Of a stretch of 64,000 nt of DNA, positions 18,501-31,723 are shown piece by piece. Position 1 is the first letter of the stretch. Every line of letters begins with the position of its first letter. The notes beneath the pieces are model-generated. The model was given only the letters and a program-made list of their open reading frames with translations. It ran no database searches and was not told where the DNA came from. Origin of the DNA: Bipolaris cookei (Eukaryota > Ascomycota > Dothideomycetes > Pleosporales > Pleosporaceae); contig NRSV01000053.1 of the NCBI GenBank assembly GCA_002286855.1, positions 1-64,000 of the forward strand, read 5' to 3'. The translations under genes and the position numbers were made by a program.

Positions 18501-21500
18501 TCACTTGGGAGTTAGACTATCTCGCCATCTCCCTACAACCCACAGCAGATCGTCCAGCCGTGCTGGCTTGACTAGATATTGATCCACTCCCGACGCATAA
18601 GCAGCGTTCCGGTCCTTGTTGCTCGACAGTCCTGTAAGCGCACATATGTAAACCCGAGACCGACCTTCCCATTTGGCCTCAATCTCACGTATCTGCCTCG
18701 CAACATCGAATCCCGAAACCTCGGGCATAGACAGGTCGAGAAAGATGAGGTCAAAACCTTGTGCAGTGTTGTTGTCTTCAAAAAACGCGGCCTTGAACGC
18801 ATCAATCGCTTTCTGTCCTCCATCAACAGACTTCGCTGCCGTCTTGCTGCACTTTCGCGCGTACATTCCCAGTACTTTAAGATTTACTGGGTTGTCGTCT
18901 ACCAGTAGCAGCTTTGGTTCTCTTATATTGGGTTTTGGCGGTAAGGGAGGCGTTGGCACTACCAACTCCTTCGTCTGCGCATTCCCATCCACATGGTTGA
19001 TGGGTAACTTTGCAGCTGCATCAGCCGTTAGTCTATCCAGTGGTTCTGTGGAGCCTGTTTTAGATGTTGCCTCCAACGGTACTTCATCTATAGTATCGTT
19101 CCCCTGATAAGGTGCTTCCCTTATCGTATATATCGCCTGGGACAATCCGTTTCCAGAGGTTGTGCTATTTCCCTCCTCTCTCTGTCTTCCTCTAACTAAC
19201 GTTGTTTTTATTGAATCTCCCATCAAGCCACGCAATGGTTCTACGTCATCGTGGGGGTCTGAAACCATAATCAAGTCCGGAAACAAGCATGCCAACGCAT
19301 CCTGAAGGTTGGACAGGGTGACCGGGCCAATGATAGTAGTGATACCCTCCAAAGGTGTTATACCCGGGGTGGGGGAGGCCTGAAGGTCCGGACAAAGCAC
19401 AATGCATCGGGCGTGATCAAATACATCTCCATACGTTCGTTTTGCGCCGGCCAAGTCCTCTTCTAAGACAATCAGCAGTCGCAAGTCCGTGCTGGAGGAC
19501 TCCCATGGTGATACTGTGACCTGGAACCATCGGCTTAGACTTCGCGTAAGCGACGCCAAAAGCATTTCGTTACATCGGGAACCCCTAATTCCCCCTTCTG
19601 TTGTCCATCTGCTTGGCGCGAATACGCTTAGCTGGAGCTCAGGTAGACTGCTGCCTCCAAGTTCCAGCACGTGACTTGGATCAAAGACCACCCGCTGTGA
19701 AGGGAACCTCACCGTAAAAGTAGAGCCGCGTGTTTCCTTGGAGTCAACATCGAGTTGGCCACCGACCGCAGTGACTGTGCGCTTGACTATAGAAAGCCCG
19801 AGTCCCGTCCCCTCAACCAGAGGATCTTCCTGCGAAAATGCATCGAAGATAGAATGGCGAAGGAAATCCGGATTAACACCTTTACCGGCATCGGTAAAGC
19901 AAAGCGCGCATGACGTTTCGTCAACATCTAGAGATACACGGACGCATCCTATAGGAGTGTTGAATTTTATAGCATTGTTCTTTACGCCTGTCAGCTTACA
20001 TACAGCGGCAATCCGTAATGCGTCTTTCTTACTAGCAAGTGTGTGAAGACTGCCCGGAAGCTAGCAACAGCTGTAAGGACACAAGACAAAGCGACGTTCG
20101 TGTCGAATAATATAACAGGGTCATGGTTCGTTCCATCTGAGCGTACTGATGGCGAGGGTGATGACGGTCGGCTATAGAAGCGTTGACTGGGACTAGAAAA
20201 CTGAAATTGCATAGCATCTTTGAGACGGAGCCTTCTCATTTCTTGTTGGAATGCTTCTTCGCACACGTTGATCATCTTCGACGTGCGCTTCTTAGTAGGT
20301 ATGGCCGTCGTCTGGGTATATCTGGGACTAGATTGCTGCGGACTCCACATACTTGATCCATTCGAGCGTGTTTCATCTAGAACCCGCGCTGTAGAGCTGA
20401 TCTTGCTGAAATGTAGTACATGCTCAATCGTGTTGAGCAATGAAATGCCACTGTACCGAGCTGTTTCGAGGAGATCGCGTTGATCGGCGCTATAAGGCGT
20501 GTCGGAGAGGAGTTCTAATGCTGAAAGGATTCCATGCAGAGGCGTTCGCATTTCGTGGGACATGGAGCCAAGAAAATCAGACTTGATTTTATCCATGGCT
20601 TGCACTTCGAGACGGCGCACCTGTGTCATGAGTGTTGTGCAGAGCGCAGAGATGGACCAAAGATCTGTTGATCCTAGGTAGACTCTGGACTGATCGTTAG
20701 CAAAGCCCAGAACAGCCCCGATATTACGCTCGCGATGTGTGTCCCACAAGGGCATCACGATTATCTGTTTGGCCTTGGGGAAAATTTGTGGTAATTCAGT
20801 GGAGATGAGCTGGTCAATTACAAGCACTACTTTGCCCGCGTTTGTAGCGGCAACAATGCTGTCTGGACCTTCCAGCATCTGAATGACACAGCCCTGCGGA
20901 AACATGTCCAGCAGTCTCTCCAGCAAGGCTTGTGATGGATCTACAGGCTGCTGCTCCATGGGCCCAAGATGCTGTGCCAAGATCTTGGATCCATTCCAAT
21001 CTGGGTTGTGATTGGTGTAGCTTCCAAATTGATCTACTTCATGAATCCTGACGCCGTCAAATTCAAAAGTGTCATTGAGCAGGGTTGCTGCCAGCTGGTA
21101 GAGGCGCAAGGTAGCTTCGGTATACAGATTGGATACCATGGCCTCACTCTGCTCAGCCTGGATACCTGGAGCAACTTCATTCAGGGCGTCAGCAGTGATT
21201 TTTGACGACAATTCAGCGTCTAGCAATGACGCAACGCCCTTGTTGAATTTCAGCACTCTCTTGCCCTCCAATGCTTCGACGGCTTGTTCAAGATGTTTGA
21301 TAATGTGCGAGGCTATTTCGAACATGTACGCACGATTCGGGTCAGAAAGACCCGTATCTGACGGCGTCTCACAAAAGATAAAGACAGTGCCAATGTTTGG
21401 GCCGCCGTATGGGTTCAAAGGGACGCCCGCATAGTACCGAAACTTGGCAATGTCACCTGTCACAAAGGGCAGATCTTTAGTCCTGTCTACTTTAGCCATG

Positions 21501-22004
21501 TCGAGCTCCTCATACAAGGCCATGTTTCCAGGAAGGTTCTGCATTGTGATGGTGCGCTCGCACAAGCCCCCATGATGGGAAACTGATTCGCAGCCATACC
21601 ATCTGGTCGAGTCTGTTCTGACATGATTAGCCGAGGTAGTCGGAAGAGCGCGTCTAGAGGCTGTGTGGTTCGGCATGCTCACCAAGCGTGACCTTGATGT
21701 CGTTGAAGTTGGCCCGACTGGCGCCTGATACAAAATACTGGGTGTGATCATCCAACAAGCTGATCATGGCTAAGTCAGCGCCCGTTCGATGCACCAGACA
21801 TCGTAGTAGGGCAGCAAGCGCGCCGTTCGGCTCATTCTTCGAGCACTCATCTGGTTTTGACGGCTTGCTTGTAAAGCTAGTGTCTGCACCGCGCACGTAT
21901 TTGGCGACGGATGGTAAGACTTGGCAAAAGCGTCTTACTTCCCAGACTCTGGCGCGATTGGCAATAAAAGCTTGCTGTTGCTCGCTGAGCTTGGAAAATG
22001 GCAT
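18501..22004 (-). CDS. Hybrid sensor histidine kinase with GAF region
   Basis: Exons 22004-21683, 21612-20033, 19979-18501 (1126 aa); introns 70 and 53 nt. It is a phosphorelay sensor that autophosphorylates on His, passes the phosphate to its own receiver, and then presumably to the HPt/Skn7/Ssk1 branch. The N-terminal part is GAF-like (GADLAMISLLDD, WYGCESVSHHGGLCERT), followed by the dimerisation/H-box SDFLGSMSHEMRTPLHG (His460). The ATPase domain has HLLNNAIKFN (N box, created by splicing), DAGKGV and GTGLGLSIVK. The receiver has LLLVDDNPVN, the phosphoacceptor FLDLSMPEVSG (Asp1049) and YLVKPAR. All key residues are present. It has no membrane segments, so it is probably cytosolic. I do not assign a fungal HK group. 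Confidence 0.9.
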
Positions 22005-25000
22005 GCGGGGCGAGTTGGCGAGGACTCCCTAAGTGCAGACGTCCCGGTGCAGCAATCGTTCTGCGGACAGGCGTCTCAGTCATTTACGGTACCCAGAACG
22101 TGAAGTTCTTGCATCGATTGTGCTCCGTGTTCCGGACGGCCCGTTATATATAGTATCTCATCTGCAGATCGCAGCGTAGCCCCCCAGTCGGCCCTTCTTT
22201 TTGTCACGTTGTTAGCCTCGGCTAGCCTATATTACTACTTATATCATCTACTCCTTGGATTTCAATTTCAATGAATCTCTCTGTTGGATTGTTCGAAGCT
22301 TTGGCAATATATTTCGGTTTTTGCGCGTGCGGCTCACGACCTGAGGCTGTGAAATTGTCTGCGTGTTACTAGTGCGATTCATTGTCTGGGCAGCGCTGCG
22401 GGGTGCCGAGTCTTCGATCATCCATAACTGCTCTCGCTCTGCATATTTGATAAGATGATTCGAGTCCTGTCGATTGACGCGTCGGACATGATATCATCAA
22501 TTCAACTTGTTCATCTTCAGAAGGTTGAAAATTTTCGCCCTCTCTGCTGTCATTTTAGGGGCAACGCGGCCCATCCTGTATTTGCAGCTCCGTTTTGCGC
22601 TATTGTTGAGGAAAGCCATCGGCTTCACGTGCACTATCCGATAAGACGTACAAACTTCATCCCATCCTAGTGCTACCGTCCTTGAGCTCTTTGTATGCAA
22701 TGATTGAGCTGTCAGGAAAATGGACCATTTCTGTCCTTACACGAATCCGACTCATGGCCTGTGTAAGCACGGGCTCCTTTATAAGCATTAGGGTGTTACC
22801 CTCTCCATCTTACCCCCCTGAACAAGCGCCATTGGCCTATCGCGTGTATCAATAAGAATCCATCATCAGGTCCGTCAGCAGTGGAGGCAATTCGTTTGCC
22901 ACCTTGGCACTGGGTCGTGAGCGGCACAGCCACTTGATTCGTCGTCAGCAATGTATGGGCACCTTGAAACAGCATCCTATGATTTCCCAGTTCTCAATGA
23001 ACACGTAGTTCAAGGCTGTGTCATGGCTGATTCTCAGGGGGATGCGTTGGCTATCCGAAGTGTCATAACGGAGGCCAGCAACGGAGCTAGAGCTATACGC
23101 AGGTCTATTAGTCGTCTTGGATGTTGAGAGGCGTTTTGTCGCATGCTGACCGCTTCTTCTTCTTCTGAGTTTGCTGTATGTATTTGACCGGGATGCACTG
23201 GAGCAGTGAGCTAGATGGATGAGACAGAGAAGAGACTGAGGGAAATCATGTTGCATGCTGTGAACCAAGCATCTCCGAGGGTAGACGCGGCAATCTGATA
23301 GCAGCGCAATTGAATAGGGTCTAGAAATGGATGCAAAATTCTGCTTAGGTCCTTGTGAATGTGTTTTCTATATCTCCAGAGAATATAGAATATGGCAAAG
23401 ACGGAGGAATCATTTCTGCAGCATCAGCAGCGTCCTCCTGTGGGCACGGGGGAGAATTTTTCTTTACACTTACGAAAATTTGTTGAATCGTGGTCAGTGG
23501 GTTTATTCTCCATGAAGAATATGGCGTGCGTGCTGTCCTGGATCAATGGGCTGAACGACACAAAACTTTTGTCTGTGCTTTCAAATCCGGTGAGTGTCAT
23601 TGGTACGCCCTTTCGCTGCCTACCAGACTTGGAAAAAGCGTACACAAGGTACCATCATCGATATAATACGATGATACTGGCACTAATCCCAATATGTTGA
23701 AAATGTAGGCCAGTGAATTTTCGGCAGTTGATAGATTCATATGATGTTTTAGACCATGTCCTTTGCCGAAAACGATTGGACCAAACCCCTATATAGCTTC
23801 CCGTATTATCCTCAGCTCGTGGGACCTGCACCATTAGCAGCGTCATCGTATTTGCCTATTTCCCAGCCTCTTGAGTATGTAGCTGTGAGCTTTTCCCATT
23901 CCAGAGGCAAATTGCAAATATGTCTTTGCATTCGGAGTCGCCGTATGACATACAGATTTGCAGCTGATCACCGAGACATTCGTCACTTCAACAGCTGTGT
24001 TTGGAGATGACATGCTGTCTACCTGATCGTGATTATAGAGACAGATGGTTTGCATGAATGCGAAATAAGAATCTTTCAAAGCAGCGTGACATATCTTGCG
24101 TTAGAGTTGTTCAGTGTAACGGGTCGGATCCTATCGGATCGCGCACGCAACTACAACGCGCCCACCGCGTCAAAAAGGCTGGCACAAGATATCAAAGCTG
24201 CTGATATCGTTGCGTAGTTGGTACATAAGATAGCCGCCGCTATCTATACTGTGATAAGCTGCCCCAGCCCGTCACATTCAGCCTCGCAAATTATGTAAAC
24301 CGATCCATTCAGCTGCATGCCATTTTGGCTCCCAAGCAACCTATTTGCCTAATTCGCAATGGGATACCAGTTTGGGATTAGTACGGAGGATGCCATTGCA
24401 GCCTGAATCTTGCCTTGAGTGTGATTGCCGATGCCCCCCCCACTTTGTGATCCATTCCATCCGTAATCACACCGATGCTAAGCAAATGGGTATTGGCTCG
24501 GGAAGTTTAGAAATTGCGTCATTGTATGAAGGCATCTGATAACTTCCCGTATTTGCCAAGCACCCGTTCACCGTTGACAGATGTGCTAGAGCGAAAAGTA
24601 ACTACAGGGAGAAAAGCAAGTAACTGGCGCATCCTCATGCTCAGATACGAAATTGCGATTGCAGCATGTGGTACATCATATCTACGCAGAGTACCGTCCA
24701 TGTCCCATTCACCTTTCTCGAACACTCATTCTATTGTACTATCGTTCACTTGAACGTGATAATGCAGCCTTATGATTCTGGAGGACTATGCATTCTTCTC
24801 TAAGCCCTGATTGATAAGGGTGAGGCAAATAAAACAATCTAGAAAACGTGTTTTACAGCTCTTACCGCCTGAGGTGGGTGGTGAGTAGTGGGTGGGGGAA
24901 TACTCTGTGTTATTGGTAGTATGCTCTGAGGCCATACGCTGATCGGTATAGGGACTATGTGGTGAATTTAGAGGCGTAAACTTGAGCCCATATGCTTTTG

Positions 25001-27824
25001 CTGCAGTCTAGAGTCTCTTATCCAAGCTGCATATTGCTTTACCGGTCATATACTCGCTCAGTCTGGTGTCCTGAGCGTGGGTTGTTGGTGTTGATATATT
25101 GTTTGCCTTACCATAATCCAAACGTAGAATACTTGACTTTGCAAGCGGAGGCCTCACATAATATAGGGCCCACACTGGGAAGTTAGGAACGCTGACTGCG
25201 TGGTTTGGCACTAGTCGAGAACTGTGGTTCTGTATAGTTGACCCCACTCTTCCAGCCCCCAAGTCTGGTAGTTTAGCCTTATAGTCCTTCAGATCCAAAT
25301 TTTTGGTCCCTAAATCTCGGCACTGTACTTCCCCTGTCCATTTTATGCTCAGCCTTTCCGCATCCCTGTAAATCTGTTTTCCCAACAAGAGGCATTATCA
25401 ATTTTGTTTTTATGTTGGAGTGCTGGCCCATTATCGAGGGATAAAGAAGGGGTCCTTGCTGCAGTATGTATGTATTTCAGCCTCGTTAATATTGATATCA
25501 ATGTTACAAAGTTCATCTTTCAGCCTTGCCGGGCAGAAGTATGGTATCGCTGAAACTGGATGCATATTTTATGCTGCAGTCTATTTTCTCAAGATAAGCC
25601 TTCTCAGCGTGACCCTACTGCTTTACTAGCTACTCCTCCATGCTTTGTGATGACGCTGTGATCTATGAATGATGATTCTTTATTAATTGGATAAAATACA
25701 GACGAATAGTAGTGGTTGCATTATGATCTAGGGTCTGGAAGCACTCGAGGTTCCGCGGCGGCTTTGACTGGCTGGGGAACGAAACATGTCACCCGCCCCC
25801 GCCTTCCTTTACGCCAACACTCGAACAAGATCACATAATAGTTGGATCCCCATTCAGCTCTCACGCAATCATTTCGTAAGAGGACCACATTCCTGTGAGT
25901 AACTTGGTGTTCTTGCACTATTGTGGCTCAAACATTTGCCTATACGTGAAACCCTGTGTTACCTAGAGGCCGCTCGGTGTGCCATACTAGCAGCTTCTGG
26001 TTCCATATGGAACAAGGAACAGTGTCTCATCACTCACTCCGTCATACCGAGAATGGTAATCAACAAAATATCAGAAGTAGCAGGCAGCAGTTCTGAGTAG
26101 AAGTATTCAATACATATCTTTATAGTTGACCAGTCATACAAAACTGTTGTACGCCGGGTGGTGATCCTGAGAAACTCGAGACTCCTATAGCCAGAAAGCA
26201 GTATGGCGATGCTATTATGATCCAGTGAACATCATCATTTTTGATCCCGAGGAGCGATATTAATAGCAGGCGCATGATTCGATATAGGCTTCGCCAACCT
26301 CATACTTGAGTGTCATACAAATTGTCAGGTGGTGTTTGAAAAGAGGGAGACCTTTGGTTGAATCCAGCAGAGGAACTGATGCGTTTGCTGCCGTGTGTCG
26401 TGGCCCCATGGTTTGACTGGCATTTTTTCTACTTCGAATGGTTCGTCTCGTAATGGAGGACTGAAATCACCACTAAGGGTCTGATTGATGGCAGTCTTAC
26501 TCCTTGATATCGTACGTATGTTTGCCTGGAACTCCACCTGGGACACTGGATTGCATGATTGAAAATTAACCGTACTTCCAAAGTACCAAGTCTCTCCACA
26601 TGTACGATATGCTAAACGTGGGAAAAGCCACTCGGGAGATATTGCATTTACAATCTCTATGGGCGGGTGCGTGCAGATGTGACTTGTAGGAATACGGAAT
26701 GTATGATGTGTTTCGTTTTTACGAGTCCAAAGCGACCTGCGTGGCCCTCAAGCAAGCTCTTTTCGTGTTGCATAAAGACACGTGTATGATTCCAGTCGAA
26801 TAGCCACAAAGACTGGCATATTCTTGTTGCTATGGTACTACAATTGATTGATACGTGGGCAACCGTCTGTCGGGTATCTGGATGGTCCGTTGGGCAGTGG
26901 GAAATGGGCGTTCCGTTCGCTCTTTCGCCCAGTCCTTGGGTTTGTGATTGTGTCTCGTTAGCCGCAGGTGAAATGTGCGCGTTCAATTGGTGAAGACGAA
27001 AATGCGAAGCAGCTTTGATGCTAGCCAATAGGCGGTATCAGTTCTTCGTGTAGGGCTCGTCGCAGAGTTTTTGAGCCTACCTAGTGCCTAGTACTATTGG
27101 GGCATGGCAGGTAGAACGAGCAGAGCCTCAAGGCACCCATTTTCAACGCATATATTTAGCGATGCCGCCTCCCATAAATTTTGCCTTACACGACGGCGGC
27201 TGACACCAGGACCAAATTCTGTGATAGCGCTGCAGCCGGGAGGTGGTTCGTGTGCAGGGGCTGAATGAAGGACGTACGCCCGCCGCACTACCTTATCCGG
27301 CACGGTTGCCTGCTTTTGCCTTTTGGCTGCCTGATTGCCTGGTCGGCGCATAAGAGCCGCTACTGGGTATACAATCCAAGTTGATACCTGTTCGAATGAG
27401 AAGATCGCATAATGATTCTTCCATAGCTCTTCTTCACGTCATACAGCGTATCTCTGTCTATCTTTTTCAACTTGTTGGCTTTACCACACGCGCGATCGCT
27501 GTCCCTGTTGTCTGAAACGTCATACTTGGTTCCAACCGGATTCTCTGTATCTTTCTTACTTTCTTCTTCTTGGCCCCCTAATGCCCCGAACTTGTCTATG
27601 TACGATAGTGCGCGAAATCAAGGTCCAAATTTGATCCCAAGAAACGCATAAGTCAGATTTGGAGAAACCCAATTCGCAATCAGCTCGAGTGCGCGCAAAC
27701 GCTTGGGTAATGTGGGTATATTTTCGGCCGCCAATCACCATACGTTCAATATCGCTAGACGCACGCCAACTTCGCAGACGAAAACACCAGTCTGAAAACT
27801 ATACGTGAAACAGCGAGCCACAAA
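22005..27824. other. 5.8-kb region without a recognisable gene
   Basis: No open frame above about 130 codons and none with a recognisable domain on either strand. No terminal repeats, LTRs or transposase remnants were identified by eye, and no tRNA. The left part holds the histidine kinase promoter and the right part the Est1-like promoter. It could contain non-coding RNAs, a fragmented lineage-specific gene or very old mobile-element debris. Confidence 0.5.
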
Positions 27825-30330
27825 ATGAGCGCTGACGGCTTTCATCACACCACGTACGCCAAGACGCTGAGGAATCAGAAAGGGCGGGCTGAGCTAGCAG
27901 CCTCTGAGCATCTCTGTCCGTATCCGGATCACAGGGGCCGGGTGTTCCAGAGCTTTGGCCAGCTGTACGATCATGGCAAGGCGGAGCATTCTGCGGACTT
28001 CGACGGATTAGACCCGCAGCAGGCACGGGCAAAGTTTCACATTTTAGCTGCCGAGTTGAAGTAAGCACAAAGAAAGTCCAGCCCTGACATACCATGTCAA
28101 CATCTGACATTGTTAAAAGGACGGAACATTCATCCATTGCAACCGCAGGAGACCACTCTGCACCGGACATTGCAACCCTTACCTTGAGCTCGGGAAAAGC
28201 GTCTGTTCCCAACTCATCTCCATCTGGACGCAAGAGGCCAGCAGAGCATGAAGCCTTTGGTCATAGGGGGAAAGCTCCGTCCCGCCTTGACGTCAGTGAT
28301 TCGGATTATCCAAGAAAAAATCCCTATCGTATTACTTCGGATAAAGTAAGATCAGAGTCACCAGACCCACGACTCTTCAACCCTAAACAAAATACCAAAG
28401 GCACATCGTCGCCTCATCGGTCTACGCCTGAGCTATCGAGTGAATGGTCAGTCGAAGCGACCAAGAACACTAAGCTCCAGTCTCCTCAGTCTAGATCCCC
28501 AGTTCGTACACAACAACGGAGCACGCCAAAACCCCAAACTGCTCCCCGTCAACCCACTCTTACTAGCCATCCGCAATATGATGAGCGCTTCCCTGACCTT
28601 CTGTTACAGCCGGACTCCCGTCCAATATCACAAGAGCAACTTGCATCTGAGGTCAAGTCCATTTACGCTGGACTTGCTATGGTTGAAAATAAGTGTATAC
28701 ATGTTGATCGTGCCCAAGCAGCGGCTATACAGGACCCTAATACAAAGCTACCCCCTGATCACTGGCAGGCATTGATAGCTTTACATCGCACCCTCCTACA
28801 TGAGCATCATGATTTCTTCCTAGCTAGTCAACATCCTTCCGCTTCTCCAGCGCTTCGTCGGCTGGCAGCTAAGTATTCCATGCCTGCACGTATGTGGAAG
28901 CATGGCATTCATTCCTTTTTGGAGTTGCTTCGGCGGCGTCTTCCCGACAGCATGGACTATATGCTGGCTTTCATATATTTGGCCTATCAGATGATGGCGT
29001 TACTTTACGAGACGGTTCCTGCATTTGAAGATACTTGGATCGAATGTTTGGGTGATCTGGGGAGATACCGCATGGCTATTGAGGATGAGGATATCCGTGA
29101 CCGTGACACTTGGGCTGGTGTAGCACGATCCTGGTACACGAAAGCAGCGGACAAAAACCCAATCGTCGGACGTCTATACCACCATTTGGCGATTCTGGCG
29201 AGACCTAATGCTCTCCAGCAGATGTACTACTATTCCCGGTCTTTAACTTGCGTCAAGCCCTTTGGAAGTGCGCGCGAGTCAATCCGGACTCTTATAGATC
29301 CGGTCGTTGATCACAACACCGCTAGTCTCCCGCACGCTCTTCCCATCGATGTCAGCTTCATCAAACCCCATGGTTTACAGTTTCTGGGACGTTCGGTCAA
29401 GGACGATGGGGCGTCGGAAGAATTCTTAAATGCTAAGACCGGGTTCATGGTCAGCTTGGATAACTATATCGGTCGAGTTACGGCAAAGTGGAAGGATCAA
29501 GGTGTATGGATCGCCGTTACAAACATCGCGGGCTGGTTCGAATACGGCATGGACCTGAACCCTCTTCGCCAGGCATTCCTTTCTCAGTTACAAGAGAAGG
29601 AGCAGAACACTTCGTCTACCAATGTGAAAGAGGACATTCGGGCAACAGCAATCTCTGGTCAAGAGGAAATACCACCACCCGCCTTGGTGCCGGGAAAGAT
29701 CACAGAAGAGGTGTCAAAATTCGTTAACCAGCCAGTATTCCAGAACGCAAAAGCTATGACACACCAAGTCTTTATGGTCGCGCTCCGGCGCCTGGGCGAT
29801 AAGAACGTGCTTTCGCACGTAAACATCATGCTTACTTTCATAGCCTCATTTGCTTCTAACCCATACGTTTCTGATCTAGTGACCGATATGCCTTGGGCTG
29901 CGATCGCCACTGTCCTCAGTGCATTGGTCAAAACTGAGATCCAGGCGAGATCTCAGCCAAATACCCAATCAGGGAACATCGACACCGTAATCACTTCCAA
30001 CATCTTCCCTGATGACGGTGAGAGAGTTGACGAGTTGCCACTTCCGGAAGACTACCTCACACGAGGTCTGATCTGGACTCACGGCTACTTTCCTAAGAAA
30101 TGGTTCGAAAGGGAGCGTGATGAGGAAGAACGATTCCTTGAGTTGGCGAGCACTGTGAAGAACCGTGTAGAAAGAATTTTGAGGCTAGGATTCAAAATAT
30201 CTCAGGCAAGTCCATTGTGCTCTCTTGCACTACATCTTCTAACCAAGACGATGCGCCGATATAGCTCAATCAAGGGATTAAATACGACAAAGAATCTCAC
30301 ACGTTCTCTGTCCGCGATTCATTTCGATAA
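27825..30330 (+). CDS. Est1/Smg7-like TPR protein with N-terminal zinc-finger-like exon
   Basis: Exons 27825-28060, 28120-30205, 30265-30330 (795 aa). Members of this family bind telomerase RNA/telomeres or act in nonsense-mediated decay. The N-terminal exon carries HLCPYPDHRGRVFQ...LYDHGKAEH, spaced like a C2H2 finger but with only one Cys. A long Ser/Pro-rich basic linker follows. The core has the 14-3-3-like/TPR pattern (WYTKAADKNPIVGRLYHHLAIL, QMYYYSRSLTCVKPFGSARES) diagnostic of Est1/Smg5-7 proteins. The first intron (59 nt, GTAAGC) joins the two parts in frame. The last intron starts with GC (CAG|GCAAGT) and ends TATAG; splicing it gives a short tail ending VRDSF R. Without it the frame runs on into unrelated sequence. 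No PIN domain is seen. Confidence 0.8.
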
Positions 30331-31723
30331 CACCAGCCATCGCGCATATCTTCTTTTTTCTTTACTTGCACACCATCCAGGACTCATTACTCCTTTAATT
30401 CTTTTCGCATCACTTCTCCTTGCCTTCAGCAATCTCCATTTTCGGTTGCACATGGGCAAAAATTTAGCAGCCAAGGTTTGTCAAACACTTAGTCTTTCGG
30501 TCGCGTATATCTTGGCATAGAATGGGGGAAAGGCATATGGAGCGGATCGAGAATGAAATAAACCCAAAGTCCAACAACACACGACACCAATTCAATCATA
30601 TCAAAGAAACCAACAACCAAAGAAATCGAATTTCGGAAAAACGTCAACCCAGGAAAACGGAGTATCAATTACAGAACTCAAACTCTCCAAGCTAACAGGC
30701 TTCTGTCCACTTCCTAAAACCTTTCTTCATTACGGTCTTTGGACCGGAAACACTCTTTCATAAGCACTCGCTTCGTCACAGACACATATACAAAACACCA
30801 TATTCCTAGATTACATACATATATATAACCCCTATACGTACATTGGTAGTAAATCAAAAAGGAACCCCTTTTCCATATGCTCCTCCATAGCTGCTCTCCT
30901 AGTTATCTCATCATACATGCTGAAATACCGCACAGATAAAAAAAGCCCCAGCCGCCATTTCCACGCTGCCAATCCACACTTACCGAAAATGCCTACTCGG
31001 TTGGTATCATGTCATTACCTCCCTATTCGAATTCACTGGTACAAAATCCCACTTTAGAAATGAATAGTCGAAGAGATAGCACCGTATCATCACTCATAGC
31101 GCTCGAATTAGGCGTAAAATACAAGGACGCAAAAGCGGTTTTCTTCGACACGCCTTGAGAAATACCACAACACCATGACCTTAGATATTCATCATTGATT
31201 TAAGTAAAGAAGTTTACAGAATCCTTGCGTTCTTTGAACTAGCTCTCCTTAGCACATCATGTTTACGCTTACCAAGCCAAGAGACCCCTCTACATTCTTC
31301 ATAATGTCAATCTGACATATTAGTCTCATGCATAATATCGTTGAGGTCAACAACTCAATAGAGAAGCTACGTGATATTACGAGTCGAAAGATACATAACC
31401 TTGATCATACATAGGTAAGCAAAGAGGCCGTACTAAAACCCAATATAATCGCAATTCTCTATGAAAACCTGCACGCTATACGTCACACTGCAAAGATACA
31501 TGGATTGGAAATTTCAAATATCATCATTGTGCCCACGAAATGGAAAGAAGGGGTGGTTTCAAGAATGTCATTCAATGCACGAACCATGCTCCTTGGCTGT
31601 TTACACGCATGTAGAAAGCCTTCAAAATCCTAGAATTACAATTCCTCTTCTTTCCCTGCACCACATGTTCCCTCACGGCTCATGTGTGGGGATTTCTAAA
31701 TCTCGTAAAAAAAGGGGGAGCCT
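30331..31723. other. Intergenic, no gene seen
   Basis: About 1.4 kb between two genes that converge here (Est1-like, plus; PDA1, minus). It should carry both 3' UTRs. Only short frames without domains. Confidence 0.5.

Noticed and set aside
25008..25388. 126-codon frame on the minus strand in the gene-free region
   Set aside because: No domain, no coding-like composition and no supporting exon structure; not called as a gene.
26657..27028. 123-codon frame on the minus strand
   Set aside because: Same reasons; open by chance in non-coding sequence.
28440..28775. Plus-strand 111-codon frame inside the Est1-like gene
   Set aside because: Shadow frame of a longer, conserved coding exon.
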